Assembly (NCBI RefSeq): GCF_021172045.1
Contig: NZ_CP087164.1
Span: 1,984,001 to 2,048,000 of the forward strand
Origin: Capillimicrobium parvum
GTDB taxonomy: Bacteria > Actinomycetota > Thermoleophilia > Solirubrobacterales > Solirubrobacteraceae
Direction of reading: 5' to 3'
DNA: 64,000 nucleotides
The notes beneath the pieces are model-generated. The model was not told the DNA's origin and did no database searches. It saw only the letters and a list, made by a program, of their open reading frames with translations. Below, one piece after another: positions 26,677 through 35,599 of this stretch; position 1 is the first letter of the stretch; each line of letters starts with the position of its first letter. The position numbers were made by a program, and so were the translations under genes.

Positions 26677-27965
26677 CCGGCTGATGCGATCACCTCGGTG
26701 CCGCGCCCGGGCGTGAGCGTGATCGCGCGGCGGCGCACGGGCTCTGGCTCGGGGTTCACCGGGCGCAAGCGGCGCGCGCCGGCGATGACCCGCAGCACCG
26801 CCTTCATCTCGAACTGGGCGAAGCTCGCGCCCAGGCAGCGCCGCACCCCGCCGCCGAACGGCAGCCACGTGTACGTGCCGGCGGGCTGCTCCAGGAAGCG
26901 CTCCGGCCGGAACCGCGCGGGCTCGGGGTAGACGTCGGCGCGCCGGTGGATGAGGTGGATGCATGGCGTGACCGTCGCGCCCTCGGGCAGGTCCCAGCCG
27001 CCGATCGTCACGGGCGCCTTGAGCTTGCGCACGACGACCGGGAGGACCGGGCGCAGCCGCAGCGTCTCCTTGACGACCGCGTCGAGGTACTCCTCGTCGC
27101 CGTCGCGCAGCCGGGCCATCGCGCCGGGGTGGCGCAGCAGCCGCTCGACGGCCCAGGCGAGCGAGGTGGCGGTCGTCTCGTGCCCCGCGATGAGCAGCGT
27201 CATGAGCTCGTCGCGCAGCTCCTGGTCGCTCATCGGCGAGCCGTCGTCGTGGCGCGCCTGCAGCAGCATGGAGAGGATGTCGTCGCGCTCGGCGAGGTCG
27301 GTGGCCCCGCGGCGGCGGCGGATCTCGGCGAAGACGACCTCGTCGATGGGCTCGATGCGTGTGCGGAAGGCGCGCGAGGCGCCGACGCGGTCGGGGCCGA
27401 GCAGCGCCATGGCGGCCATCGTCGGCCACGCCGTCGTCATCTCGGCGCCGTCGCGCAGGCGCGCGCGCAGGCGGTCCATGCGCTCGCCCTCCTCGAGGCC
27501 GAAGATGGTGCGCACGATGATGTCGAGCGTGACCGCCTGCATCTGGGGCCACAGCCGCAGCGGCTCCTCGACGGGCCAGGACTCGACGTTGCGCTGCGCG
27601 ATCTCGGTCATCAGCTCGCCGTACCGCTGCATCCGCTCGCCGTGAAACGGCGGCAGCAGCAGGCGCCGCTGGGCAAGGTGGGGAGCCTCGTCGAGCAGCA
27701 GGACCGAGTTCGCGCCGAGCCATGGGCGCAGGATCCGGTTGGCCTCGCCGGCGTGGAAGACGGCGGGATCGCCGGTGAAGACCTCTCGCACCGCGTCCGG
27801 GTCGGCGAGGAAGACCCATGTGCCCTCCTGCGCGATGCGCATCGTGAAGACGTCGCCGTAGCGTTCGCGGCAGCGCTCCATGTACGGGAGCGGACGCGCC
27901 ATCCAGCCGAGCGTCTGGATCGGCCGGGGGGCGCGAGGGCCCGGCGGAAGCTGGGTCCGTGGCAT
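26673..27965 (-). CDS. cytochrome P450
   Basis: A 430-residue soluble P450. The I-helix oxygen-binding motif AGHETTA is near residue 258, the ExxR motif KETLRLRP near 297 and the heme loop FGGGVRRCLGASFAQFE with axial Cys near 376. Length and motif style resemble bacterial P450s related to CYP110/CYP102-like groups, but I cannot assign a family number. Its promoter puts the transcription start almost at the ATG. A TetR gene follows in the same transcript. Confidence 0.93.
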   Translation of the reverse strand: MPRTQLPPGPRAPRPIQTLGWMARPLPYMERCRERYGDVFTMRIAQEGTWVFLADPDAVREVFTGDPAVFHAGEANRILRPWLGANSVLLLDEAPHLAQRRLLLPPFHGERMQRYGELMTEIAQRNVESWPVEEPLRLWPQMQAVTLDIIVRTIFGLEEGERMDRLRARLRDGAEMTTAWPTMAAMALLGPDRVGASRAFRTRIEPIDEVVFAEIRRRRGATDLAERDDILSMLLQARHDDGSPMSDQELRDELMTLLIAGHETTATSLAWAVERLLRHPGAMARLRDGDEEYLDAVVKETLRLRPVLPVVVRKLKAPVTIGGWDLPEGATVTPCIHLIHRRADVYPEPARFRPERFLEQPAGTYTWLPFGGGVRRCLGASFAQFEMKAVLRVIAGARRLRPVNPEPEPVRRRAITLTPGRGTEVIASAG

Positions 27966-27972
27966 ACCAGCG

Positions 27973-28000
27973 AGTATTCAGATACCGACAAGAATGTCAA
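27973..28000 (-). promoter_or_regulatory. promoter of the P450 gene, probably leaderless
   Basis: On the minus strand a perfect -35 box TTGACA (28000-27995) is followed after 16 bases by AATACT (27978-27973). Transcription would begin about 7 bases later, at or next to the ATG at 27965, so the mRNA would lack a ribosome site; none is visible. Leaderless genes are common in actinobacteria. Confidence 0.6.
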
Positions 28001-28093
28001 TCCGTTTCGAGGAATCCCCCCTCGCCCCTTGAACCTCAGGCGGTGGCCCTGTTCGATGCGGGGCGTCACCCCTCAAACCGGAGGATCAGCTCT

Positions 28094-28657
28094 ATGCGCC
28101 TTCGCCGTCCTCGTCACGGCACCATCGCCGCCTACCTCGCGCTGTTCGTGGCGCTGGGCGGAACGTCCTATGCCGCCGCGTCGCTGCCGCGCAACAGCGT
28201 CGGCACCAAGCAGCTGCAGAACCAGTCCGTCACCGGCGCCAAGGTGCGCAACGGCTCCCTGACCGCGGCCGACTTCCGCCGGGGCCAGGCGCCGCGCGGT
28301 CCCGCCGGTCCGCAGGGCCCGACCGGCCCCGCCGGTCCGCAGGGCCCCGCCGGCGGTGGCTCGACGGTCGGCTTCGCCAGCATCGCGGCCAACGGCACGG
28401 TCAACGCGAACCTGTCGTCCGGGATCACGCAGAGCATGGTCGGCGTGGTGCCGGGCGGCTACTGCCTGAACAACCTGCCGGCCTCTCCGCGCCAGGTGCA
28501 GGTGACACCGCAGACCGGATTCGTCGGCCCGGTCGTCGCCAACGCGACGATCGGCTCGTTCGGCGCGTGTCCGAGCGGCACGCAGGTGACCATCGTGCTG
28601 ACCGCGACCGCCACGAACACGGCCGTGAACAACGGCTTCTTCATCTCGATCGACTGA
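28094..28657 (+). CDS. exported collagen-like protein
   Basis: A 187-residue secreted or surface protein. The leader [20 protein letters not shown] continues into [20 protein letters not shown], a head typical of many Thermoleophilia exported proteins. A short Gly-X-Y stretch ([20 protein letters not shown], residues 68-87) can form a collagen-type triple helix. The C-terminal 100 residues form a strand-rich head with two Cys. The role is unknown; such proteins are thought to be adhesive or structural. A strong hairpin follows the stop. Confidence 0.85.
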   Translation: MRLRRPRHGTIAAYLALFVALGGTSYAAASLPRNSVGTKQLQNQSVTGAKVRNGSLTAADFRRGQAPRGPAGPQGPTGPAGPQGPAGGGSTVGFASIAANGTVNANLSSGITQSMVGVVPGGYCLNNLPASPRQVQVTPQTGFVGPVVANATIGSFGACPSGTQVTIVLTATATNTAVNNGFFISID

Positions 28658-28665
28658 CCCGGGAC

Positions 28666-28692
28666 GGGCGCCCGCGCAGGTCGCGGGCGCCC
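28666..28692. terminator. terminator hairpin after the collagen-like gene
   Basis: GGGCGCCCGCG (28666-28676), 5-base loop, CGCGGGCGCCC (28682-28692): an 11-bp perfect stem 8 bases after the stop. There is no T-run, as is usual in high-GC genomes. Confidence 0.75.
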
Positions 28693-28746
28693 ACGGGCGG
28701 ACCCGTGGATCGCCGGGCGGGCGACTCGCCCGACCCGGCTGACACC

Positions 28747-29079
28747 ATGCGCGGCATGGCCGCCCGCTCGATCGCCCTCTTCGTCGCCGCGGCGTTCGCG
28801 GAGATCGGTGGGGCGTACCTCGTGTGGCTCGGGATCAAGGAGCACCGCGGGATCGCGTTCGTCGCGCTGGGCGCGATGGCGCTGACCGCGTACGGCGTCA
28901 TCGCCGCGCTCCAGCCGAGCCACGAGTTCGGCCGGGTGCTCGCGGCCTACGGCGGCGTGTTCATCGTCGGCTCGCTGCTGTGGGGCGTCGCGTTCGACGG
29001 GTTCCATCCCGACCGCGCGGACGTCATCGGCGCCGCGATCTGCCTCGGCGGGGTCGGCGTGATCATGTACGCCCGCTGA
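28747..29079 (+). CDS. ynfA: small membrane protein, YnfA/UPF0060 family
   Basis: A 110-residue protein of four hydrophobic helices. Family features are [20 protein letters not shown] near the start and [20 protein letters not shown] in the third helix, followed by [20 protein letters not shown]. The family is related to small multidrug transporters; the exact substrate is unsettled. A second ATG 9 bases in is possible. Confidence 0.88.
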   Translation: MRGMAARSIALFVAAAFAEIGGAYLVWLGIKEHRGIAFVALGAMALTAYGVIAALQPSHEFGRVLAAYGGVFIVGSLLWGVAFDGFHPDRADVIGAAICLGGVGVIMYAR

Positions 29080-29101
29080 GCGTGGGATCTAGTTTGCTCG
29101 A

Positions 29102-29131
29102 AAAGCTACGAAAACGTTGCTCGTCGAGCAA
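29102..29131 (-). terminator. possible terminator of the AAA ATPase gene
   Basis: TTGCTCG-T-CGAGCAA (29117-29131) is a perfect palindrome abutting the stop codon of the minus-strand ATPase. On the minus strand it is followed by CGTTTTCGTAGCTTTTCG, short T-runs in an AT-rich patch unusual for this genome. The loop is tight, so this is tentative. Confidence 0.45.
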
Positions 29132-30352
29132 TCATTCGTTGATCTCGAACGGCGGCGCGACGTCCGACGCGCGCGTCGCCAGCGGCGACTGCTCCCGCAG
29201 CCACCCCGCGAAGAACGGGTCGGCGATCCGCCACGCGCCCGAGCCCGGAGCGCGCTGCGTCAGCCCCCGCGCGCGCAGCCGCTCGAGCGCGCGCGGGATC
29301 ATCGACGGCGTCGTGAACCCGTAGAGCGCCAGGTGCTGGCGGCTGGTCAGCTTCTCCGCGCCCCGGTCGGCGAGCAGGAACAGCGCGCGCATCTCGTTCG
29401 CCTGGCCCTCGTCGCCGCTGGACAGCACGTCGAGAACGGTCTCGAACGGCGCCGCCTCGGGCCCGGCGAGCATCCGCTCGTACGCGTCCTGCACGACCTC
29501 GACGGTCACCCGCCGCCCGCGCCGCTTCGTCGCCTCCCAGGCCGCCCAGGCGAGCTGCTGGGTGCGCTTCGGATGCGCGCCGGTGATGTTGAGCAGGTGG
29601 TTGAGCGCGTCCTCGTCCGTCGGGCGCCCCGTCGCCTCGAAGTTGAAGTCGAGGTACTCGAGGAAGTCCACGTGCGAGATCGCCGGCAGCTCCATCTGGT
29701 GGGCCTCGCCGAAGATCGGCTCGTCGCTGTTGGCGAGCATCATCGCCATCGCCTCGCGGATGCTCCCCGTCAGCAGCAGCGAGACGTGGTTGGCGCCGCT
29801 GCTCATCAGCGCCGAGCGGATGATGCTCAAGGGGCTCTCGGGGCAGCGGTTGAGGTGCTGGAACTCGTCGAAGACGACCACGACGTGGCGGTCGAGCCGT
29901 GCGATGCTCGCCAGCTGGGCGTGCAGCGCCTCGACGTCCTGCGCCGCGGTCACCCCCGAGCGCCGTACCGACCCCTTGATGACCTTGATGTCGAACCCGA
30001 TCTCCTTCTCGAGCACCGCGATCTGGCGGCGCGCCTCGCGCTGGATGCGCCGCTGCGGATGCGACAGGAGCGCATCGTGCACGCAGCCGATGAACGCGGG
30101 GATGCTGAAGCAGCGCTGCAGGTTGACCCGCACGACGGTGTGCGGCGGCGCGTCGTCGCCGTGGGAGCGCTCGAGCTCGCGCGCCAGCTGCACGGTGAAC
30201 GTCGTCTTGCCGGTGTCGCGCGGACCGAAGAGCGCGACGTTCGTCTGGCCCTTGAGGATCAGAGCCACATCGCGCGCGAACCCGTCCATCCCGACGATCT
30301 TGGCCGGGTCGTCGAGCGGGCGGCTCCAGATGAACGGGTTGACGGCAGGCAC
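29132..30352 (-). CDS. archaeal-type/ORC-like AAA+ ATPase
   Basis: A 406-residue P-loop ATPase. Walker A GPRDTGKT is at residues 43-50, Walker B VVVVFDEFQHL near 155 and a sensor-like LLLTGSIREAM after it. A helical lid follows, and the C-terminal 110 residues look like a winged helix (LTSRQHLALYGFTTPSMIPR, then LERLRARGLTQRAPGSGAWR). This is the architecture of Cdc6/ORC-like and archaeal ATPase families, implying DNA binding or a regulatory switch rather than metabolism. It stands alone, flanked by palindromes. The role is unknown. Confidence 0.8.
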   Translation of the reverse strand: MPAVNPFIWSRPLDDPAKIVGMDGFARDVALILKGQTNVALFGPRDTGKTTFTVQLARELERSHGDDAPPHTVVRVNLQRCFSIPAFIGCVHDALLSHPQRRIQREARRQIAVLEKEIGFDIKVIKGSVRRSGVTAAQDVEALHAQLASIARLDRHVVVVFDEFQHLNRCPESPLSIIRSALMSSGANHVSLLLTGSIREAMAMMLANSDEPIFGEAHQMELPAISHVDFLEYLDFNFEATGRPTDEDALNHLLNITGAHPKRTQQLAWAAWEATKRRGRRVTVEVVQDAYERMLAGPEAAPFETVLDVLSSGDEGQANEMRALFLLADRGAEKLTSRQHLALYGFTTPSMIPRALERLRARGLTQRAPGSGAWRIADPFFAGWLREQSPLATRASDVAPPFEINE

Positions 30353-30379
30353 GGGGCTGTTGCGTTTGAAGGTACCGAA

Positions 30380-30400
30380 CTGTAGCTTTTGGCGCTACAG
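30380..30400. promoter_or_regulatory. dyad upstream of the AAA ATPase gene
   Basis: CTGTAGC (30380-30386) and GCTACAG (30394-30400) form a perfect 7-bp dyad with a TTTTGGC spacer, 28 bases before the ATPase ATG and in the divergent region to the STAS gene. The flanks are AT-rich for this genome. It could be an operator, perhaps bound by the ATPase's own winged helix. Confidence 0.45.
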
Positions 30401-30438
30401 AGTCGTTCGAGTCAGGTCGAAGCGCGCAACGTCCATGT

Positions 30439-30798
30439 GTGAACCGGGTTCGAGGATGCAAGGATGGCGCCACCGTGGTGCATGACTCGCACCGACCACT
30501 CGACGTCGTCGAGCGCCAGGACGGCGAGACGACGGTCGTGACGCTCGTCGGCGAGCTCGACATGGACACGGTCGAGCCGGTCCAGCGGCGGCTCGACGCG
30601 CTCGCGACGACGCGGCGCTCGACCCTGCTCGACCTCGACGAGCTGGACTTCATGGACTCGGTCGGCATCCGGCTCGTGCTGCACGCCTGCGAGCTCGCGC
30701 GCAGCGACGACTGGCCGTTCCGGCTGACCCGTGGGTCGGACGCGGTGCAGCGCGTGTTCGCCGCGTCCGGGCTCACCGACCGGCTGCCGTACGGCTGA
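30439..30798 (+). CDS. STAS-domain anti-sigma-factor antagonist
   Basis: Up to 119 residues forming a single SpoIIAA-like STAS domain. The phosphorylation site lies in FMDSVGIRLVL, Ser within the D-S-x-G pattern. Such proteins, when dephosphorylated, bind an anti-sigma kinase and free a stress sigma factor. The next gene, 7 bases downstream, encodes a SpoIIE-type phosphatase that would dephosphorylate it. GTG at 30439 opens the frame, but GTG at 30475, after AAGGATGG, is an equally good start and loses no domain. Confidence 0.85.
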   Translation: MNRVRGCKDGATVVHDSHRPLDVVERQDGETTVVTLVGELDMDTVEPVQRRLDALATTRRSTLLDLDELDFMDSVGIRLVLHACELARSDDWPFRLTRGSDAVQRVFAASGLTDRLPYG

Positions 30799-30805
30799 GG
30801 GCACC

Positions 30806-33232
30806 GTGGCCGCGCGGTTGGGGATCGGGGAGGACGAACGCTCGGCGCTGGCCGGACCGCCATGGTCGGTCGCGGCTCCGGTCGCGGCGACGGCCATCGT
30901 CGCGATCACGGTCGTGGACGCGATCGCCGGCCACTTCGCCATCATCACCGCGCTGCTCGTGCTCGCGCCGCTCGGCTGCGCGCTGGTCGCCCGGTGGCGC
31001 GACACGGCGCTGGCCGCCGTCCTCGCGCTCGTGGCCGCGCTCGTCAGCCTCGCGTGGAACAGCGACTTCGGCACGACCTACGCCATCGGGCTCGTCGTCG
31101 TGGCGGTCGGCGGGTTGGTCGCCGTCCAGATCGCGCTGCTGCGCGCCGCCGGCGAGGTCAGCGGGGAGCGCTTCCGGCTGCTCGCCGAGATCGCCGACAT
31201 CGGCAGCCGGCCCGGGTCCCTCACGGCGACCGTCGAGCGCGTCCTGGAGATCCTCGTCCCGGTCTTCGCCGACTTCGCGCGCCTCGACGCGGCCGGTGGC
31301 CCGCTCGGCGAGCGGGGGGCGCTCGACGTGCGGCCGGAGGTCGGGCGACGGCCCGAGGCGGTCGTGGCCCTCGGCGATGGGACCGCGATCGCCGTGCCGC
31401 TGCAGGCCCGCGGAGAGTCGCTCGGATTCCTCGAGGTCGCCTTCGGGCCGACGCATCGCCACTACGCGCGGAGCGACGTCACCTTCGCCCGCGTGCTCGC
31501 CGGCCGTGTCGCCCTCGCCCTCGACAATGCGGGCCTGTCGCGCGAGCTGAGCGCCGCGGAGCGCCAGCTCGACACGGTCCTCGACGAGCTCGCCGAGGCC
31601 GTCACGGTCATGGACGCCGAAGGCCGGGTCATCTATGCCAACGACGCGGCGCTCGACCTCCTGCGCATCTCGAGCGCGGAGGAGCTCTACGCGGCAGAGC
31701 CGGGCGACACCATGGGCCGCTTTGCCGTCCATGACGAGCACGGCGAGACCGTCTCGCTGCAGCGGCTGCCCGGCTTCCGGCTGCTGAGCGGCGAGCCGGA
31801 TGCCGAGCCGCTGCTCGTGCGCAACGTGGTCCTGGCGACCGGCGAGGAGCGCTGGCTCGTCAACAAGGCGACCGCGGTGATCGACGAGGACGGCCGCACC
31901 GTCCGGGTGGTCAACGTCATCGAGGACGTCACGGAGAGCCGCCGCCGCGAGCTCGCGCAACGGCTCCTGGCCGACGCCAGCCGAGTGCTCGGCGCGTCGC
32001 TCGATCCCGGCGAGACCCTCCAGCACGTGGCCGAGGCGGCGGTCCCGGCCCTGGCGGACTGGTGCGGCGTGGACGTTCCCGGCGCGGGCGGCGAGATCGC
32101 GTCGGTCGCCGTGGCGCACACGGACCCGCAGCTCGTCGCGCTGGCGCGCCGCCTGCGGGAGCGCTACCCGGTGCGCATGGACGAGCAGGGCCGCATCGGC
32201 GAGGTGATCTCCACCGGCGCCACGATCCTCGTCGAGGGGGTGACGGACGAGATGCTCGTCGCGTACGCCCTCGACGACGAGCACCTTGAGATGCTGCGCG
32301 CCGTCGGCCTCGGTTCGCTCGTGATGGTGCCGCTGGCGGTCGGCGACCAGACGCTCGGAGCGCTGACGCTCGCGCGCACCGACCCGCTGCGGCGGTTCAG
32401 CGCCGCGGACGTCGAGCTCGCCGAGGAGCTCGGCCGGCGTGCGGGCACCGCACTGCTCAACGCGCGCCTCTACACCGAGCACGCCGCGATTTCCGAGACG
32501 CTCCAGCGCGGCCTGCGCCCGCCGGAGCTGCTCGACATGCCCGGCTTCAGCGCCGCCAGCCGTTACCGCCCGGCCGGCGCGATCAACCTCGTCGGCGGCG
32601 ACTTCTACGACGCCTTCCCGGCGGGCGACGGCCACATGCTCATCATCGGCGACGTCGCCGGGCAGGGAGCGGAGGCGGCGGTGCTGACCGGGCTGGCGCG
32701 CTACACGCTGCGCGGCGTGGGCCAGCTCACCGGCGACCCGTCGCAGGCTCTGAGCCGGCTGAACGCGGCGCTGCGCGACCAGCCGGAGATGTCGCTCGTC
32801 ACCGCCGTCTGCGCGCATCTGCGCGCCGACGCCGACCCGGAGGCGAACGCCGCGCGGATGCTCCTCGCCAACGCGGGCCACCCGCCGCCGATCCTCGTGC
32901 GCGCCGGCGCCCCCGTGCTCGTCGGCCGGACGGAGACGCTGGCCGGCGCGTTCGACGACGGCGAGTGGCCGTGCACGGAGGTCGCCCTCGAGCACGGCGA
33001 CACGCTCCTGCTCTACACCGACGGCGTCATCGACACCGTCGGCGAGCGCGGCCGGTTCGGCGAGGAGCGCCTGCTGGAGTGCCTGCGCGGCGCCCCGGCC
33101 GACCCGCCGGCGCTGCTCGACCGCGTCGACGCCGCGCTCGACGCCTTCCAGCGCGGCGACCAGCGCGACGACACCGCGATGGTGGCGGTGCGCTTCGTCG
33201 GCGCGCCGGTGGTCGCGACCCGTCGCGGCTGA
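30806..33232 (+). CDS. membrane GAF/PAS sensor with SpoIIE-type PP2C phosphatase
   Basis: An 808-residue signalling protein. Residues 20-105 hold three to four membrane helices. A GAF domain follows (about 120-245), then a PAS domain (255-380; LAEAVTVMDAEGRVIYANDA), a second GAF domain (390-555) and a C-terminal PP2C/SpoIIE phosphatase (560-808) with metal-binding GGDFYDAF and IIGDVAGQGAEAA. It should sense a cell-envelope or intracellular cue and dephosphorylate a STAS protein, most simply the one encoded just upstream. GTG at 30806 is chosen since earlier frame openings lie within the STAS gene. Confidence 0.9.
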   Translation: MAARLGIGEDERSALAGPPWSVAAPVAATAIVAITVVDAIAGHFAIITALLVLAPLGCALVARWRDTALAAVLALVAALVSLAWNSDFGTTYAIGLVVVAVGGLVAVQIALLRAAGEVSGERFRLLAEIADIGSRPGSLTATVERVLEILVPVFADFARLDAAGGPLGERGALDVRPEVGRRPEAVVALGDGTAIAVPLQARGESLGFLEVAFGPTHRHYARSDVTFARVLAGRVALALDNAGLSRELSAAERQLDTVLDELAEAVTVMDAEGRVIYANDAALDLLRISSAEELYAAEPGDTMGRFAVHDEHGETVSLQRLPGFRLLSGEPDAEPLLVRNVVLATGEERWLVNKATAVIDEDGRTVRVVNVIEDVTESRRRELAQRLLADASRVLGASLDPGETLQHVAEAAVPALADWCGVDVPGAGGEIASVAVAHTDPQLVALARRLRERYPVRMDEQGRIGEVISTGATILVEGVTDEMLVAYALDDEHLEMLRAVGLGSLVMVPLAVGDQTLGALTLARTDPLRRFSAADVELAEELGRRAGTALLNARLYTEHAAISETLQRGLRPPELLDMPGFSAASRYRPAGAINLVGGDFYDAFPAGDGHMLIIGDVAGQGAEAAVLTGLARYTLRGVGQLTGDPSQALSRLNAALRDQPEMSLVTAVCAHLRADADPEANAARMLLANAGHPPPILVRAGAPVLVGRTETLAGAFDDGEWPCTEVALEHGDTLLLYTDGVIDTVGERGRFGEERLLECLRGAPADPPALLDRVDAALDAFQRGDQRDDTAMVAVRFVGAPVVATRRG

Positions 33233-33264
33233 GTCGTTTCGCGGACTTGGCGGGGCGCGCAATC

Positions 33265-34221
33265 ATGTCCGCCATGCGCGCCATCAAGATCACCGAGTTC
33301 GGCGGCCCCGAGGTCCTGGTGCTGCGCGACGTCGAAGAACCGCAGGCGCCGGACGGCACCATCCTGCTCGACGTCGCCGCGGCCGGGGTCAACTACGCCG
33401 ACACCCACCAGGCCGACAACTCGTACCTGGCGCCCGCCGAGTTGCCGCTCGTCCCGGGAGGCGAGGCCGTGGGCACGACGCCCGACGGGCGACGGGTGGT
33501 GGCGCTGCTCGCGGGCGGGGGCTACGCGGAGCGGGCGATCGCCGCGCCGCAGGCCATGTGGGACATCCCGGACGGCATCGCCGACGGGCAGGCGCTGTCC
33601 CTCGTGCTGCAGGGGACGACGGCGTGGCACCTGCTGCGCACGAGCGCGCAGCTGCGCGAGGGCGAGACCGTCGTGGTGCACGCCGCGGGCGGCGGGGTCG
33701 GCACGCTGGCCGTGCAGCTGGCCAAGCGCTTCGGCGCGGGGCGGGTCATCGGCGTGGCGTCGTCGCGCGGCAAGCGCGAGCTCGCGCAGCGCCTCGGCGC
33801 CGACGCCGTGGTCGACTCGGGCGCCGAGGACCTCACGGCGGCACTGCGCGAGGCCAACGGCGGGCGCCGCGTCGACGTCGTCCTCGAGATGGTCGGCGGC
33901 AGCACGTTCGCCCAGAGCCTGGAGGCGCTCGCGCCGTTCGGGCGCCTGGTCCACTTCGGGCAGGCGGCGCGCCAGGGGGCGCCCGTGGTGGAGCCCGGGC
34001 GGCTCATGCACGGGAGCATCGGCGTGCTCGGCTTCTGGCTCGTGCACGTCCTTCAGCGCCCGGCGCTCATGCGCGAGTCCATCGACGACCTCGTCGCCGC
34101 GGTGCTGGCGCGCGAGCTGGAGCCGATCGTGGGCGGCGAGTACCCGCTCGCGGACGCGCGCCGCGCCCACGAGGACCTCCGCGCGCGGCGCACGACCGGC
34201 AAGCTCGTGCTGCGTCCATGA
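33265..34221 (+). CDS. quinone oxidoreductase-like NADPH dehydrogenase (MDR superfamily)
   Basis: A 318-residue medium-chain reductase without the zinc cysteines. The N-terminal GroES-like domain has EFGGPEVLVLRDVEEP, and the NADPH loop HAAGGGVGTLAVQLAKRFGA is near residue 145. Family members reduce quinones or enals. ATG at 33265 (MSAM) or 33274 is possible. The next gene overlaps its stop (ATGA). Confidence 0.9.
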   Translation: MSAMRAIKITEFGGPEVLVLRDVEEPQAPDGTILLDVAAAGVNYADTHQADNSYLAPAELPLVPGGEAVGTTPDGRRVVALLAGGGYAERAIAAPQAMWDIPDGIADGQALSLVLQGTTAWHLLRTSAQLREGETVVVHAAGGGVGTLAVQLAKRFGAGRVIGVASSRGKRELAQRLGADAVVDSGAEDLTAALREANGGRRVDVVLEMVGGSTFAQSLEALAPFGRLVHFGQAARQGAPVVEPGRLMHGSIGVLGFWLVHVLQRPALMRESIDDLVAAVLARELEPIVGGEYPLADARRAHEDLRARRTTGKLVLRP

Positions 34222-35030
34222 CCTACGTGCGGTTCGTCGCGCTGGGCGACAGCACGGCGGAGGGGCTCGACGACCGCGACGGGTCCGGCGGCTACCGCGG
34301 CTGGGCGGACCGGCTGGCCGAGCGCCTCGCGCGGCTGGACCCGGCGACGCGCTACGCGAACCTCGCGGTGCGCGGGCGCCTGACCGCCCAGGTGCGCGCC
34401 GAGCAGCTCGAGCCGGCGCTCGCCCTCGAGCCGGACCTCGTGATCATCTCCGCCGGGGTCAACGACCTGCTGCGCCCCGGCTACGACCCGGCGAGGGTCA
34501 TGGGCCACACCGAGGCGATCCAGCGCGCGCTCGTGGGCGCCGGCGCCACGGTCGTCTGCTTCACGATGCCGGACCTGTCGGCGTTCATGCCGATCGCGCG
34601 GCTCGTCCGCACGCGCCTGCTGGCCCACAACGCGGCGCTCCTCGAGCTGGGCGCGCAGACGGGCGCGATCGTCGTCGACCTCGCCGGCAGCCCGGCGGCC
34701 TCCGATCCGCGGCTGTGGAGCGACGACCGCCTGCACGCGAACTCCCAGGGGCACGAGCGCATGGAGCAGGCCTTCGCCGGGGCGATCGGGCTGCTCGGCG
34801 AGCAGGCCGGGCCGTGGATCGAGCCGCTGCCCGCCGCGGCGGCGCGCCGGCGCCGCGAGGCGGTCGTCGCCGAGCTGCGGTGGGGCGGGCGCCACTTCGC
34901 GCCGTGGGTGGTGCGCCGGCTGCGCGGACGGTCGTCGGGCGACGGCATCGTGGCCAAGCGCCCCCAGCTGCTGCCGGTGCTGGCCGACGTGGCGTCGCCG
35001 CTGGACCCGTCCGCTGGACGAGCTTCCTAG
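34218..35030 (+). CDS. SGNH/GDSL-family hydrolase
   Basis: A 270-residue cytoplasmic hydrolase. Block I FVALGDSTAEGLDD contains the nucleophilic Ser, block III is SAGVNDLLRPG, and the catalytic Asp/His pair is in SDDRLHANSQGH near residue 172. The last 70 residues are Arg-rich and extend beyond the fold. Substrates are esters or acyl groups of lipids or cell-wall sugars. It overlaps the upstream reductase by 4 bases, implying co-expression. Confidence 0.9.
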   Translation: MTYVRFVALGDSTAEGLDDRDGSGGYRGWADRLAERLARLDPATRYANLAVRGRLTAQVRAEQLEPALALEPDLVIISAGVNDLLRPGYDPARVMGHTEAIQRALVGAGATVVCFTMPDLSAFMPIARLVRTRLLAHNAALLELGAQTGAIVVDLAGSPAASDPRLWSDDRLHANSQGHERMEQAFAGAIGLLGEQAGPWIEPLPAAAARRRREAVVAELRWGGRHFAPWVVRRLRGRSSGDGIVAKRPQLLPVLADVASPLDPSAGRAS

Positions 35031-35083
35031 CTTCCCGGGGCCTGGGTGACCGGCGCGGCCGCAGCGGCCGATGACGTCGGTCG

Positions 35084-35548
35084 ATGGACCTGTTGCTGCC
35101 CGCGGCGCTGCTCGCCTTCCTCGTGCCGATCACGCTGATCGACCTCGACCGCCGCATCATCCCGAACCGCCTGACGGGGGCGGCCGCCGTGGTCGCGCTC
35201 GTGCTCGTGGCCCTCGTCGATCCGTCGAGCGCGCCCGAGCGGCTGGCCGCCGCCGGGCTGGCCGGCGGCGCCTTCCTCGTCGTCGCGCTGGTGAGCCCCG
35301 CCGGCATGGGCATGGGGGACGTCAAGCTCGTCGCGATGCTGGGCCTCTACCTCGGTGCGGCGGTCGCGGTTGCGGTGGTCGTCGCCCTGGCGGCGGGGAC
35401 GGTCGCCGGCCTGGCGATCGTGGTCCGGCGCGGCGTGCTCGTGGGGCGCAGGGCGACGATGCCGTTCGGCCCGTTCCTCGCGCTCGGCGGCGCCGTGGCC
35501 GTCTTCGCCGGCCCCGCGCTGCTCGATCTCTACGCGCGCGCGATCTGA
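35084..35548 (+). CDS. prepilin peptidase, A24-type, peptidase domain only
   Basis: A 154-residue membrane protein with about six hydrophobic helices. The two catalytic aspartates are in LIDLDRRIIPNRLTG near residue 20 and GMGMGDVKLVAM near 80. The N-terminal methyltransferase domain of full PilD is missing, as in CpaA/TadV enzymes that process Flp/Tad pilins or flagellins. No pilin or secretion genes are adjacent, so its substrate lies elsewhere. Confidence 0.87.
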   Translation: MDLLLPAALLAFLVPITLIDLDRRIIPNRLTGAAAVVALVLVALVDPSSAPERLAAAGLAGGAFLVVALVSPAGMGMGDVKLVAMLGLYLGAAVAVAVVVALAAGTVAGLAIVVRRGVLVGRRATMPFGPFLALGGAVAVFAGPALLDLYARAI

Positions 35549-35599
35549 GCGCCGGAGAGATATGCGTCGAATCGTCCCGAACCGGGCAAGTACGCAGCC

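Noticed and set aside
32965-35030. Long in-frame extensions upstream of the quinone reductase and GDSL genes
   Set aside because: They run through the preceding genes in another frame; the downstream ATGs fit family starts, and the GDSL start overlaps the previous stop.
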